Source of the DNA: Aporrectodea caliginosa
Lineage: Eukaryota; Annelida; Clitellata; Crassiclitellata; Lumbricidae
Direction: 5' to 3'
Length of the DNA: 64,000 nt
Assembly: GCA_020284085.1 (NCBI GenBank)
Contig: JACEVL010000021.1
Span: forward strand, 594,501-658,500
Part shown: piece after piece, positions 20,764 to 31,780 of the stretch
How positions within the stretch are numbered: the first letter of the stretch is position 1
Layout: the number at the start of each line of letters is the position of its first letter
Notes under the pieces: generated by a model
Databases searched by the model: none
What the model saw: the letters and a program-made list of their open reading frames with translations, nothing else
Told to the model about the DNA's origin: nothing
Translations under genes and position numbers: made by a program

Positions 20764-22664
20764 TTATTAGTCATGACATGATAAAAGAAATGGAAGAAAG
20801 AAGGAAGTGGAAACACCAGAATACAGAAGAAGCCAAAAAAGAATATAGACGATTAAACAACAAATTGAGAAGAACAACAAAGAAAGCAAGAGAAAAATGG
20901 TGGGAGGAGAAATGTGAAGAACTGGAAGAACTGCAGGCGAAGGGAAGATACGATCAAGTATATGAAAAAGTGAGGAAGATGACAAAGAAGCCAACAAGGG
21001 AAGGAGGAATAGCAGTGGAGGATAAGGAAGGCAAGATGCTGCAGGATCCAGAAGAGATTCGAAACCGATGGAAAGAATATGTAGAAGAACTATATCAGAG
21101 TCAGGAAAAACCGAAGAACCTGAATGACGGACCATACATGGGGACAGGAGAAGATATAGGGCCGGAGGTGTTAAAAGATGAAGTACTGGCAGCAATCAGT
21201 GACATGAAAAACAATAAAGCAGAAGGGGCAGATAACATCCCAGCCGAAATCCTAAAAAATCTAGGCGAAAAAGCAACAGGAGAATTAATAAGATTATGCC
21301 AAGACATATATAACACTGGGAAGTGGCCCGAGGACTTTTTAAAAACCATCATGATACCCATAAAAAAGAAGAACAACGCAACAGCTTGTAAGGATTACAG
21401 AACAATTAGCTTGCTGTCACACGCAGCCAAGATTATGCTGAAAATAATAACAAAAAGAATACAGGCAAAGGTAGATGCTGACAAAGGATTAGGAGAAGAT
21501 CAATTTGGGTTCAGAAAGGGTCGGGGTACAAGAGACGCTATCGGATCATTGAGGGTCCTGGCAGAAAGAAGTTTAGAGTATGGACAAGAGGTTTACATCT
21601 GTTTTGTGGACTATGAAAAAGCGTTTGACAGGGTAGATTGGAGAAAACTGATGACTGCATTGAGACGAAGAGGAATCGACTGGAAAGACAGAAGGCTTAT
21701 AGGAAACCTCTACATGAACCAGAAAGTAAAGATCAGAATAGATGGAGAATGTTCAGAGGAAGGAGAAATTGGAAGGGGAGTAAGACAAGGATGTTCTCTA
21801 TCACCACTCCTCTTTAACATATACATAGAGGAACTAATACAGGAGGCAATGGAGGAGACAGACGAAGGAGTAAAAGTAGGAGGAAGACTTATAAAAGCCT
21901 TAAGATTTGCTGACGATCAAGCAATGTTGGCGACGACACAGGCAGGTCTACAGAAGATGATGGACAAACTAAATCTGACCTCAAAGACATACAACATGAA
22001 AATAAACATTGGAAAGACAAAGAGTATGAAGATAAGCCGAGAGGAGGGAGATGTAACAGAGAAAATAAAAATCAACGGTGAGGAGGTGGAACAGGTTAAG
22101 AGCTTTTGTTACTTGGGAAGCATGATAACAACAGATGCAAGGAGCCACAACGATGTGAAACGAAGAATAGCCCTGGGAAAAGATGCATTTATGAAAAGAG
22201 GAGAATTGTTGAGAGGAGGATTAAACAAAAGCCTAAAGAAAAGACTGGTCAAAACACTGGTATGGAGTGTGGCGCTGTATGGGTCAGAGACCTGGACCAT
22301 CAGGAAAGAGGATATGAAGAAATTAGAGGCTTTTGAAATGTGGATTTGGAGAAGGATGGAGAAGGTGAGCTGGACGGAGCATATATCGAATGAGGAGGTC
22401 CTACAAATGGTTGATGAAAAGCGATCGCTAATAGCAACAATAAGAGAAAGACAGAAGAACTGGGTGGGGCACGTATTAAGAGGAGACTCCCTCCTGAAAG
22501 AAATCATAGAAGGGAGAATGGAAGGGAAAAGAGGGAGAGGAAGACCGAGGCAGATGATGCTGGGATGGATGACCGACGGATACAGCGAACTAAAGGAAAA
22601 AGCACAGCACAGAGAAGAGTGGCGTCATTGGAAGTTGGAACCTGCCGAAGGGCAGAGAACTTAA
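20764..22664 (+). CDS. Non-LTR retrotransposon reverse transcriptase (5'-truncated, ORF open)
   Basis: The open frame carries an acidic/basic coiled region (MEERRKWKHQNTEEAKKEY), then reverse transcriptase blocks: GLGEDQFGFRKGRGTRD, CFVDYEKAFDRVDW (first catalytic Asp), GVRQGCSLSPLLFNIYIEEL, and RFADDQAML (FADD in place of the usual YADD). The C-terminal LINE region follows: FCYLGSMITT, VALYGSETWTIRKEDM, RRMEKVSWTEHISNEEVLQM, GKRGRGRPR. The upstream endonuclease domain is missing, so insertion was 5'-truncated at about 20764. The frame extends upstream to 20634 only by chance, overlapping the PGRP exon on the other strand. It sits antisense in a PGRP intron. RTE/I-like clade is a guess. Confidence 0.9.
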
Positions 22665-22689
22665 AGAAGTCATACAATATACGAAGCAC

Positions 22690-24130
22690 ACTTTATTTGA
22701 TAATGCTACCATTACAATCGTCCGAAGTATGTAGTTGTAGTAGTGCTGATTGTAGTGACCCGAATTTCCCGACATCTTTCGATATTAATGTGGCGAAATT
22801 AGTGCGGCGATAATGGTTGCCCTGTCAACGTCTTGATTCGAGTCCCACTTTCTTACGACTACAGCTTGCTAATCGAGTTCCCAGGGACCCAGTCAGGTCT
22901 TAAAAATTATCAACGAACGAATAGCAAGTCAATAATACACTTTTACAGTCCAGTCAAGAGACATGTACATTTTCTGAGCTCCATCTATAGGCCTATACAG
23001 TTATACTGTTGCATGTCGCGTCTTAGAGAGAGGGATGGAGAGATATATAGAGGAAGAGACGCGCAAAGCAACACGCCAGGTAACTGGTTGGACACGTCTT
23101 CTATGTCTGGGGCGTGAGGGAGAACTGGTAGGAACCGGTTTGCTCAGACTAAGATATAAAGGAAGGAGGCGTTACAGACAGAGAGTAATTATAGTTGTGG
23201 TTTAGACGGAGCTTCGTATAGGTGTAAATGGTTAAATGTCTACGTTTCGAATCTTGTGTTCAACTCGTCTTAGGATTGCCTACGGAACATTTTGTCACAC
23301 GGTTGTGTTTTTTAAATCGCAGAACGAGCCCCGAAATGTTACATAGTACTTGTGATATTGTATGCTCGTTGTCTTCCTGGTAAGCGATGAATGGCGGAAA
23401 GTGTTGAAAGCCTTCGAAAAGTCCACCGAGATGACAAACACGAATTCATTTGGCTGTGACAGTGGTAGGCTACCACATAGCTTTTCATTGGTCTATTTTC
23501 AGGTATGCTAGCTACATGAAACTGATAGCTGCAAACACTAGTATTGTTCCTATGCTATTCTTAAAGTCATAATACGTAATTTATTCATCGAAATTAAACA
23601 AATGCATAAGTTATCAGTATCTGTATCATTGTTCTAATTTAACTCAATATTAAAGTGATAATAATTATTGCAGTTTACATAGGCTACCGCAAGGCAACAT
23701 TGTTGAAGTCCAAACTGGCGTTGTCTCTGTAAATATAAAAGTAGATATAAATCTTCCGGACTTTGGCTGAGTGCCGCACAAAATATTAGCTTATTATAGG
23801 GTACATGCTCTATATGAAATAAAGTCCACGAGATCCATGGTGTTTGGCTGGTTTCGTTGCCGAGTGAGAATCCGGCGATCAAGCCGAGTAGAAAGCAGAG
23901 TGTTACGTTGGATATCTTTGTTGATGGTGGTCGTGGTATGGAATGGATATAGGATTTAATGGCTTGACAAATTTAATGTAGCCTACAATCTTCAGTGAAG
24001 TGCCGAAGAACAGATGGTGAGCGGGGAGTTGGAGATAATTATCAGCCGAGAGACGATGTACCGTATGACATTATTTTATTTCCGACAGATCTACAAATTC
24101 GATGACTTGTGAAACAAAACGTGCAGCCTC
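22690..24130. other. PGRP intron sequence, nothing recognised
   Basis: No conserved ORF. Short GAGAGA-type stretch at 23020-23060. I see no exon with supported splice sites. Confidence 0.55.
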
Positions 24131-24134
24131 TCGT

Positions 24135-24320
24135 ACAAAACTCCCTAACCCTACTAGGTTGGTCGCATTGCCTTCCTGTAGAATTCAAAATAAAATTAAA
24201 AGTGGTCTGTCTGACCTAAAAAAACTGTTGCAGTGGAGAACCTTTAGCACAGTTGTATGGTTTCTTAGAGCCTGAGGAATCTTTTCTACCTCGGGCGAAA
24301 AATAATAATAATAATGATAA
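24135..24320 (+). mobile_element. Degenerate LINE C-terminal fragment
   Basis: The plus-strand peptide GWSHCLPVEFKIKLKVVCLT resembles the LHWLPVEFRIKFKI block that follows the reverse transcriptase in CR1-like LINEs. It is followed by a short (AAT)n run at 24300-24316. Confidence 0.5.
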
Positions 24321-24469
24321 TGACTAACAGTAGCAATAATTCGTAGTTGCTTCTACCAACAGCAATTAAAATAATTATTTCGGTTTAAAAGCGGTTTAAA
24401 ACTTGTTTAATAACAATTTGATCAACAAAATTTAAACTAGAACAACACATGGCCCGACTTCTGGCATAC

Positions 24470-24715
24470 CTTGGCCAGTAACAGAAGGTGTCACTGTGGT
24501 TGCAGCAGATGTGGATGTAGTTTCAGAAGGTGTCTGTGTATGGATGATAGGTGGCTCTGTTGTGTCGTCAGTTGGTGTAGTTGTAGTTTGTGGAGGTGTC
24601 TGTGTTATGGTGATGTCCAGAGTTTTGAAAACCTGTGAAAATGGATCTTCAGTACCACCCGACTCTTCTGTTACAGCTGGAGGCGAGGATGCGTAGCATA
24701 TTAAACTCATGGCAT
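24470..24715 (-). CDS. PGRP gene, Thr/Pro-rich linker exon
   Basis: Acceptor TTCTTCATTTTATAG ends at 24716 and donor CCAAG|GTATGC at 24469. The exon encodes 81 residues ending in phase 1, exactly the phase needed by the domain exon at 20509-20703. It starts with an incomplete codon (xAT), then AMSLICYASSPPAVTEESGG. Next come a Thr-rich run with TQTPPQTTTTPTDDTTEPP and TQTPSETTSTSAATTVTPSV, a likely O-glycosylated, mucin-like stalk in front of the PGRP domain. A signal peptide or transmembrane segment should be in an exon further upstream, which I could not find. Assembled with the three domain exons, about 260 residues are visible. Membership in this gene is inferred from strand, order and phase. 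Confidence 0.75.
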
Positions 24716-24854
24716 CTATAAAATGAAGAAATTATGTTTGTAGTCCATAGCAATATTTCATATTTAAGAAGTAAAGACGTGGGAGCTGTGTGCAAGTAAT
24801 CATCAACTTAGAATTTATTCTGCGCCTAAAACACTAGCATTGTTCGGTCGTTGG

Positions 24855-25327
24855 CAGCGTTTCCCAAAGCGTGTTTCGCTTAACCCTAGCTTTTCGTGAG
24901 TTGAAGACAAGGGTTCCGAGAGGAAATCGGCTAAAAAAATCGGATAAATTCTTTGAATATTTTGTTAAATTAGAAATAAAACTCCGATGGAAGGCAAGGA
25001 TTCTGTGATAAAATTTATTTTAAAATAATTTCATTTAAAATAATATATAATCTAATTTTTGTGAACTAAAAGCGCTTATACCCCAATCACTGTAGGCTAC
25101 TAAAACTTTAAGCTTATACTCTAAGCTTATTTTTTCATATGAGTCACTTTTTAAAATCTTCTTGTTAGGCCTATATGGAGAATTCAGTCATTCGGAACTA
25201 TGCAATTAATATAACCTAAGAATTTGCTTTGCGAGCGCTACCAGAATAAGTTTTTTTTAAATTGGGGTTCCGTCGAAATATTTTCAGGTCAAAATAGTTC
25301 CGTAGCCAAAAAGATTGCGAAGCACTG
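24855..25327. mobile_element. hAT-Charlie-like MITE
   Basis: Left end CAGCGTTTCCCAAAGCG and right end (reverse complement) CAGTGCTTCGCAATCTTTTT are hAT/Charlie-type inverted termini. GGGGTTCCGTCGAAATATTT before the right end is also typical. The 8-bp flanks (GTCGTTGG / CTCTATTG) no longer match well, so the copy is old or a boundary is off. Confidence 0.6.
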
Positions 25328-25490
25328 CTCTATTGCTTCGAAATATATCGCTCGGTTTGTGCATTTTCAGAATTTTCTCTGTTCTCCAGTTAGATAAATT
25401 AAAAACCCACAAAACTCAGGTTTCCTCCTCCTTAGCCTCAGTACATTCTGGTTTCTCCTTATTAGATTTCGACTCAGTTTCTGTAATGGA

Positions 25491-25893
25491 CATAGGCGTA
25501 GCTACATGAAGGCAGGAGGAGGCAATTGCCTCCTCTTGGTTTTTCCATATAGTGGAGTTTCAATTGATCAACGACGCAAATGACCAGGATTTTGGCAAGT
25601 TGCCTCCTCTTGAAAAACTCCCGTTACTACCCCACCCCTCGAAAATCCTTGGAAAACTCCCATTACTACCCCCTCGAAAATATCCTTGGAAAACTCCCGT
25701 TACTACCCCCTCGAAAATCCTTGGGAAACGGCCCTTAGTAGCTCCGCCGTCGAAAATTTTGGAACGCTTGTTCTTGGAAACACTCGTTACTACCCCCCGG
25801 TCGTCAACTTTTTAAATAAGGTGGATACCCCCTAGAACCCTCTAGATTCTGTGAAGTTGCCTCCTCTTGAATTTAAGTCTGGCTACGCCACTG
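25491..25893. mobile_element. 403-bp MITE with 8-bp TSD and internal tandem repeats
   Basis: The termini CATAGGCGTAGCTA and TGGCTACGCCACTG are inverted. The 8-bp flank GTAATGGA is perfect on both sides (25483-25490, 25894-25901). The interior has about five diverged copies of a ~36-bp unit containing CTCGAAAATCCTTGGAAAAC and TTACTACCCC. Both shoulders carry GTTGCCTCCTCTTG/TTGCCTCCTCTTGG. Likely hAT-derived. Confidence 0.82.
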
Positions 25894-26218
25894 GTAATGG
25901 ATTATAACTTTGACGTATGTTTCACTTGAAGCAAGCATCAACTGATGCTTTGTGCATTATGATAACATCGTTTAAGAAGATGTTGTATTAAGTTAGATAG
26001 GTAGGCCTATCTCACCTTTTTTGCCGCTGACGGAGGAACGATTTGTTCTTTGTGACAATTACTATTATTTCGATTAGCACAGAGAGCGCTTCTCACAAGA
26101 TACACTAAGACGCTATACAAATGTCCAATTGCAATTGTAAAATGTCAGACAACGCTTTAATTAAAACTGCATAATATTACATAGTTCACAGCTTGTCTGT
26201 CGTTCTCTCTCACTTTAG

Positions 26219-26367
<149 letters not shown>

Positions 26368-26554
26368 AACAGGCTGTCACGTATTTCATCTCATAGATTG
26401 AACTTGTGACCTCATTTGGCATCGGATTTGGTCGTCAGGGGTGCCACCGTCGCGACGCAACACTAGCCAGCTGTATGGCTCTGTCTCCTCTCATCCTGGT
26501 CCACAGATGTCTTACACTGTAAGATGATACCACGTCGATGCCTCCACTGGAGTG

Positions 26555-26855
26555 TACTAATTATGAATATGAAACTAAATGGATTCTAGAAGATTAGAAT
26601 AACCTCACTTTGTAATCCGTGAACCAAATGATTACGGGTCATCGAAAAGAATATACTTGTTCAGTAGAAATACCTGTATTAAATTACTTCGCCTAATTTA
26701 ATCCACGACTACTTACTCTGAGGTAAAAGACATATCAATGCAAATACGAATGTGAAACTAAATGAATTCCAGAAGATTAGAATGACCTCACTTTGTAATC
26801 AGTGAACCAAATGATGAGAATATACTTGTTCAGTACAGCACATCCACACCAATTA
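26555..26855. repeat. Direct duplication of a ~110-bp segment
   Basis: ATGAAACTAAATGGATTC with the following 90 bp (26563-26675) recurs at 26750-26840 with scattered substitutions, spacing about 187 bp. Both contain CCTCACTTTGTAATC and AATATACTTGTTCAGTA. Confidence 0.8.
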
Positions 26856-26984
26856 TGAAATTTATCAATCCGCAGCAGTAGAGCCGTTTGGCACTTGACT
26901 CCGGTCGTATCATTTAGAACCGGATGCAGCCAGTTTACGCAGATCTGTTCAGATATCCTTGATTGCACGAAGAACTGGAGGCAA

Positions 26985-27345
26985 GGTAGCGTACATTGTA
27001 AGCGTTTTGGTGGGAATACGCTGTCCAACAAGAAAGAGGTAGGACGCTGTCCAACAGGAAACTTGAAGAAAGGTGAAGGCTTCAATCCGTTATGAAGAGG
27101 CTGATCCGCCAGCGATACCTGCCAAGTGATAGTCCAACTTTTGAACGGCAATGCCGCCTAGCTGATACTAACCTGTTTTCGGCGGTCCTAGGAAATTCAG
27201 GTCCTCAGGTCCACCCCAGGTCCACCCCTGAAGCCGAAGGTTTATCGCCTAAGGCCAAGACCTCATGATCGGCTTTTGCCGAATGCAAACGATTACGTGA
27301 GAAAAACTGATATGGCAGAATGCTGTACTCATACTAACTAGATGG
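26985..27345 (+). mobile_element. LINE 3' part, interrupted at its end by a DNA transposon
   Basis: The region matches 58900-59460 closely: AAGAAAGAGG, GGCTTCAATCCGTTAT, then CCAAGTGATAGTCCAAC, GCCGATACTAACCTG-like text and GCAGAATGCTGTACTC. In the better copy this encodes the LINE C-terminal segment APAWWGYVDQQERGRLQSVI, then RLADTNLFSAVL. The last bases resume after the transposon at 30733-30770 (ACTGTTTAAGTGATT). Confidence 0.78.
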
Positions 27346-27597
27346 CCCTAGATTAGGGTGGTTCACAAAAACAAAGTTAACGCTAGAAACCAGGGCACCC
27401 TCTCAGTTTGTTAGACCTGTCAATAGTATTATTGAGATAAAATTTCGGCATCTTATTCCAGCTGGAAGATGGTGCTCAATGACATAGAAATATTACCATA
27501 TAGTGGCATTAGCGGTAAATCTTGATGTCGTATAACTTGGTCAACAACTCAACATTTGTCATGGAGATGAGATTCAAATAGTTTCTGTTATGCTATA

Positions 27598-27598
<1 letters not shown>

Positions 27599-27659
<61 letters not shown>

Positions 27660-27660
27660 G
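27599..27660. repeat. (ACTT)n microsatellite
   Basis: About fifteen TTAC/ACTT units without interruption. Confidence 0.97.
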
Positions 27661-27971
27661 GTATTTGAACAAAGTGTAAAGTTCTTGTTGAATGTCATGG
27701 TGACTAGGCCTACTCTCTTTTTTTGGCAGATATATTTTCAGAAGTGAATTTTCAAATTTACCATTTGCCAATGAAATTTAAGAACTCATATTTAACACTT
27801 TAACTTTTCGGTGTGCCGAAATTATCCTGTGGGACAGGATACAATGAATCCATGGCCATTCATAATCTTCTGAAGTTTTGGAAACTCACTGACAAGGTTC
27901 AACCTTGAGCTTTGATATCTGTCAACACTGAACTCTTCAATGGAGTGTGCATTCTGCTGGAAGACAAGATA

Positions 27972-29240
27972 CGAGGGTTGATCAATAAGTAATGAGAAAA
28001 ATATATTAGACAGCAAATCTGGACCAAAATTGTTTTATAGTTTTTCAACATAATCTCCCTGAAGCTCAACACATTTTTCCCAGCGATGTTCAAGTGCTTT
28101 TACACCCTCCAGGAAGAAAGTTTTATCTAGCTCCTGAAACCAGTCATTTATGGCATGGATAACACTTTCATCAGTGTCAAATTTCTGTCCGCGAAGCGAA
28201 TCTTTCAGATAACGAAACAGATGGAAGTCAGACGGTGCCAGGTCTGGAGAATAGGGTGGGTGTTGTAGCAGTTCGAAGCTGCACTCGCGAATTGCAGTCA
28301 TTGCAACACGATGAAACACGATACCTTGACGCAACTTCCCTCGACGTTTTTCCTTAATAGCCACGCGAAGTTTTCGGATTAACTGTGCATAGTAGACACC
28401 CGTGATAGTCTTTCCACGCTCCAAGTAGTCAATCATCAAAATACCTTCACTGTCCCAAAATACGGATGCCATAACTTTACCCGCTGATGCAATTTTGCGG
28501 AATTTGACCGGTGTCGGGGAATCGACGTGCTTCCACTCCATACTCTGCAGTTTTGTCTCGGGATCAAAGTGGTGAGCCCAAGTCTCATCCATAGTGACAT
28601 ATCTGCGTAGAAACTTTGCCTGGTCTTTTCTAAAAAGGTCGAGATTTTCACGAGAAGTTGTTAGTCGGACTTGCTTGTTTTCGTGCGTTAACATTCGTGG
28701 AACCCATCGAGCACAGACCTTGTTGTACCCCAAAATGTCTGTAATAATATGATGGGTTGTGCCGTACGACAACTTCAAACAATCTGCTACATTTCTAATA
28801 TTAACCCGCCGATCTTTCTGTATCAGATCCTGGACGAATTGAACGTTTTCGTTGGTACAGGTTTCAATAGGGCGGCCAGAACGGTGCTCGTCTTCAGTTG
28901 ATTGCCTACCGCGATTAAATTCAGCTACCCACCGATAGACTGTAGTCTGTGAAGGGGCATTGTCCCTTAAAACCTTCTTCATGTCCGTTGCAATCTCATT
29001 TTGAGTCAATCCTTTTAAATGCAAATATTTAATAACCGCACGTTTCTCGTTTTTATTCATTATTTACAACAGCCGCTGGGCAGACGGCTTCCGTCAGTTG
29101 CCTAGCAACCACAGTAATGGCCCACGTGACAATTTAAAAATAAAAACTCTGCTAAATAAGTAAGCTAGTAAGTAAAAATAAAAAATTCTGCAAAAAATCT
29201 GTCTAATATGTTTTTCTCATTACTTATTGATCAACCCTCG
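27972..29240 (-). mobile_element. Full-length mariner element (1269 bp)
   Basis: The ends CGAGGGTTGATCAATAAGTA and TACTTATTGATCAACCCTCG are inverted for about 30 bp and flanked by the TA target duplication (27970-27971, 29241-29242). It contains one long transposase frame on minus and is inserted inside the 27354-30724 transposon. High end identity and an open frame imply a young insertion. Confidence 0.95.
28035..29060 (-). CDS. Mariner transposase, intact frame but second catalytic Asp deleted
   Basis: 341 residues, the usual mariner length minus a few. The N-terminus has two helix-turn-helix units (LTQNEIATDMKKVL to TTVYRWVAEFNRGR; STEDEHRSGRP linker). The catalytic domain begins with VTMDETWAHHFDPETK (first Asp) and ends with PPYSPDLAPSDFHLF (third Asp). 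Between them, where mariners have an HxDNAxxH motif, this protein reads GIVFHRVAMTAIRECSF: the stretch holding the second Asp is gone with the frame kept. ELQGDYVEKL closes the protein. It should bind its own ends but not cut DNA. The DD34D scheme is family knowledge and the deletion is inferred by comparison from memory. Confidence 0.93.
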   Translation of the reverse strand: MNKNEKRAVIKYLHLKGLTQNEIATDMKKVLRDNAPSQTTVYRWVAEFNRGRQSTEDEHRSGRPIETCTNENVQFVQDLIQKDRRVNIRNVADCLKLSYGTTHHIITDILGYNKVCARWVPRMLTHENKQVRLTTSRENLDLFRKDQAKFLRRYVTMDETWAHHFDPETKLQSMEWKHVDSPTPVKFRKIASAGKVMASVFWDSEGILMIDYLERGKTITGVYYAQLIRKLRVAIKEKRRGKLRQGIVFHRVAMTAIRECSFELLQHPPYSPDLAPSDFHLFRYLKDSLRGQKFDTDESVIHAINDWFQELDKTFFLEGVKALEHRWEKCVELQGDYVEKL

Positions 29241-29399
29241 TATATGTCGATGGCTCCTGTGGTTCCCCGGCCGTCACCATGTGATAAGCTTAGCCAAAGT
29301 ATTCACCTTGTGCTGCGGTCCATCTAATTCACCAAATATTCCAATCTTCCAGACATATAAAGCTGCTTGGGAAGTGTGATACAGGACTGAATGTCATAC

Positions 29400-30240
29400 C
29401 TGGGACTGAACCCTATCATGAAACAGGACTCAGTGTTTTCAAGAAGTTTACTGAAAGAAAGTCGAATTCAGAGATCAGAGATGACTGACTACCAAGAACT
29501 CATTGAGCTGAAAATGGTTGTCTTGGAAGTTAGCCTTCAATAATTCACTGGAGAGCCCCTAGGTCAATATTATTCAAAATACAAGTTGGATGGCCAAGTT
29601 ACTGTATTCCATCAAAATCTACCCTTTTCGTGATCAACGTGGTGTATTCAATCTAACGAATAAGGAAGAAACTCAGATTCATCGATTTGTGCAGCTTCGT
29701 TGCCCTTCTTTACACAAAAGCATGGACAAAGGCCTCACTTGCTGCTGAAGCTCCAGGACAAGATCTGTCACTTTGGATTAATCTAGGAAAATATGAGTCA
29801 GTTGACCCCGAGATCAGCATTGCTGCCAGGCAGGCCCTAGAAACCACTAGTGCTGCCTTTCAGATGAGGCTGTAGGTCTGGCACTGTTTTCAGCCCAACT
29901 TCCAGTAACAGATAAGGTGAATATTGTTCACAGAGTAACTGCAAAGCCTGGTGAAAGGAAGATGAGAGGTGATGCTACGGTACTGAAGTAGGTGGCTTGC
30001 TTGGGTGATTTTGCAACCCAGTGAAAACTGACACTGCTGTCACACCTGAAGATTATTGATTACTTTCTTACACTTCCACAGGAGAAATGGATCGAGAATT
30101 AGGATTGCAACCAAGGTAGAGAGAGAATTCAGCAGTTGAGAGTGGTAAACGATACGGCTCAGAGGTGGGTGAAGTTGTTAGAGGAATTCAACCGACTCAT
30201 CACCAATAATGAAGAAGAAAAGCAATGTCTTTTCTAAGTG
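29400..30240 (+). pseudogene. Decayed coding region of the 3.4-kb transposon
   Basis: Readable plus-strand blocks are TKAWTKASLAAEAPGQDLSL and WINLGKYESVDPEIS, then after a frame change EAVGLALFSAQLPVTDKVNI and AKPGERKMRGDATVLK, then LEEFNRLI. The pattern (KAW...AP-x-DL...L-x-x-Y, then LALF...V...K) recalls an uncharacterised protein family I have seen near invertebrate transposons. I cannot name it with confidence. Stops and shifts show it is dead. Confidence 0.5.
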
Positions 30241-30789
30241 GTCGAGGCAAATAGGAATGATATATTTGCCTCACTACAACAAAGAAGTCTGTTGTTAACG
30301 CTGTGCTTGCAGTTCTAGACTCTAAGACTGTAGCTGGTGTTGAAGTCATCAAACCGGAACAATCGATATTCATGGTCTGAACGATGTGTTTTTGTTTTAT
30401 TTTTGGACATTTCCAATTCTTCAAACCTACTGAAATTTTACAGTTCAACCTGACTAACTGTTCTACTATCACATGTGTTGTCAAATAACAGTAAAATTTG
30501 ATTTATCGCGAGATAAAATACATTCGTACGGGAATGTATGCTCGATTCGTGTCTTTTTATTGGTATCAGGCAAAGTGACACAGTCCGTGAGCACCGTCTT
30601 CCCGTTGGAATTGAAAGCTGAAATTTTGTCTAAATAATACTATTGATAGGTCTAACAAACTGAGAGGGTGCCCTGGTTTCTAGCTTGCACTTTGTTTTTG
30701 ACCATACATCTGTGAACCACCCTACCCTAGATACTGTTTAAGTGATTCCCTAGTTTAACCTAAGAGAATGAATGACACAAGCCACTAAG

Positions 30790-31780
30790 GTAACCAAAAT
30801 TCTTGAGAGGTTCCTGATCAAATCTAATCCGGACGTGTTTTTATGTTAGGACAAATTCAGTGGCGCCAGGTCGAAACATCCCGTAACGTGCTGATGCGGA
30901 AAAGAAATCAGAATAAGAAAGTTTATGAAATTTCACTTTTATTTAGAATAAAATGTTATAGTAGAAAGGTAATACAAGAATGTATATACAGTTTCAATAC
31001 TTATTTTAGGTTAAATGAGTCTCGACTAATTAATTGCAGTTCTTAATCGGAAACTGCGAATATCTTAGGCATATTTAGCATCTAACTAAAAAACATAGAC
31101 ACAAACTGTTAAAACAGTCAAATTACGACCATTGATGTACCTGCATAAGTGTACATATGATTTTTCTAATGACGCCAATCATCGTCGATATGACGGCGTC
31201 GTTAAATAAACGATATTAACGTAACGGAAACTGCGAAGTTCTTCAATCACAAGAGGCAGGGCTGAGCTAATTCTTTACAATCAAAGTTATAATTGCAATC
31301 ACATATTTATATAGAACCTCTGAAAGAGAATAGTCAGTGGAACTCTCAATCCAACGACGGAAAATGTAGGCCTACGCAAAGACCAAGAAACTCGAGTCGC
31401 AGGATGCTAGGCAACCTATTCCAGAAGGTTAGAACTTAGAAGGTTGTATAGGTAAGCGACTTGAAACAAAATGATAATGTAACTGTTCACCCATACATGA
31501 AAGTTTAACGCTGAAATATTCACTATTTCACAAGGTAGGCTACTCAAAATCATATACAAAGACGACATTATTATTTTGCGCAGCCTCCTGTGAAGCAATG
31601 TCTATATCCGACGAATAAGTAGCTAAGCATTCTATGTGATGGTTAAACACGGTCGTGAGATCTTGTGTATGATGATAAAAGCACTCTGGGTAAAACGCAT
31701 AACAAAATAAGGGAGTCCCTTAAGTGACACATCAAAATCTACACTATTTCATTTATTTCTTACGAAGCGACATGTTAACT
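30790..31780. other. Intergenic, nothing recognised
   Basis: AT-rich. One possible LINE-tail word near 31300 (ATTTATATAGAACCTCTGAA). No supported gene. Confidence 0.5.

Larger units (their letters stand above)
27354..30724 (+). mobile_element. 3.4-kb DNA transposon, TIR >90 bp, 8-bp TSD, host of a mariner
   Basis: The left end begins TAGGGTGGTTCACAAAAACA and the right end, reverse complemented, begins TAGGGTGGTTCACAGATGTA. Similarity between the ends continues about 100 bp (including AGAAACCAGGGCACCCTCTC and AGTTTGTTAGACCT). Perfect 8-bp TSD CCCTAGAT lies at 27346-27353 and 30725-30732. The remaining interior has decayed coding sequence (29400-30240) not matching a transposase I can name. 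It shares termini with the element at 11025-12082. TSD length and TAGGG start favour a hAT-related superfamily. Confidence 0.88.

Noticed and set aside
25980..26035. Upstream first exon of the PGRP gene ending at an AAAAAG|GTGAGA donor (minus strand)
   Set aside because: The donor is plausible but no in-frame ATG or signal peptide precedes it, so it is not supported.
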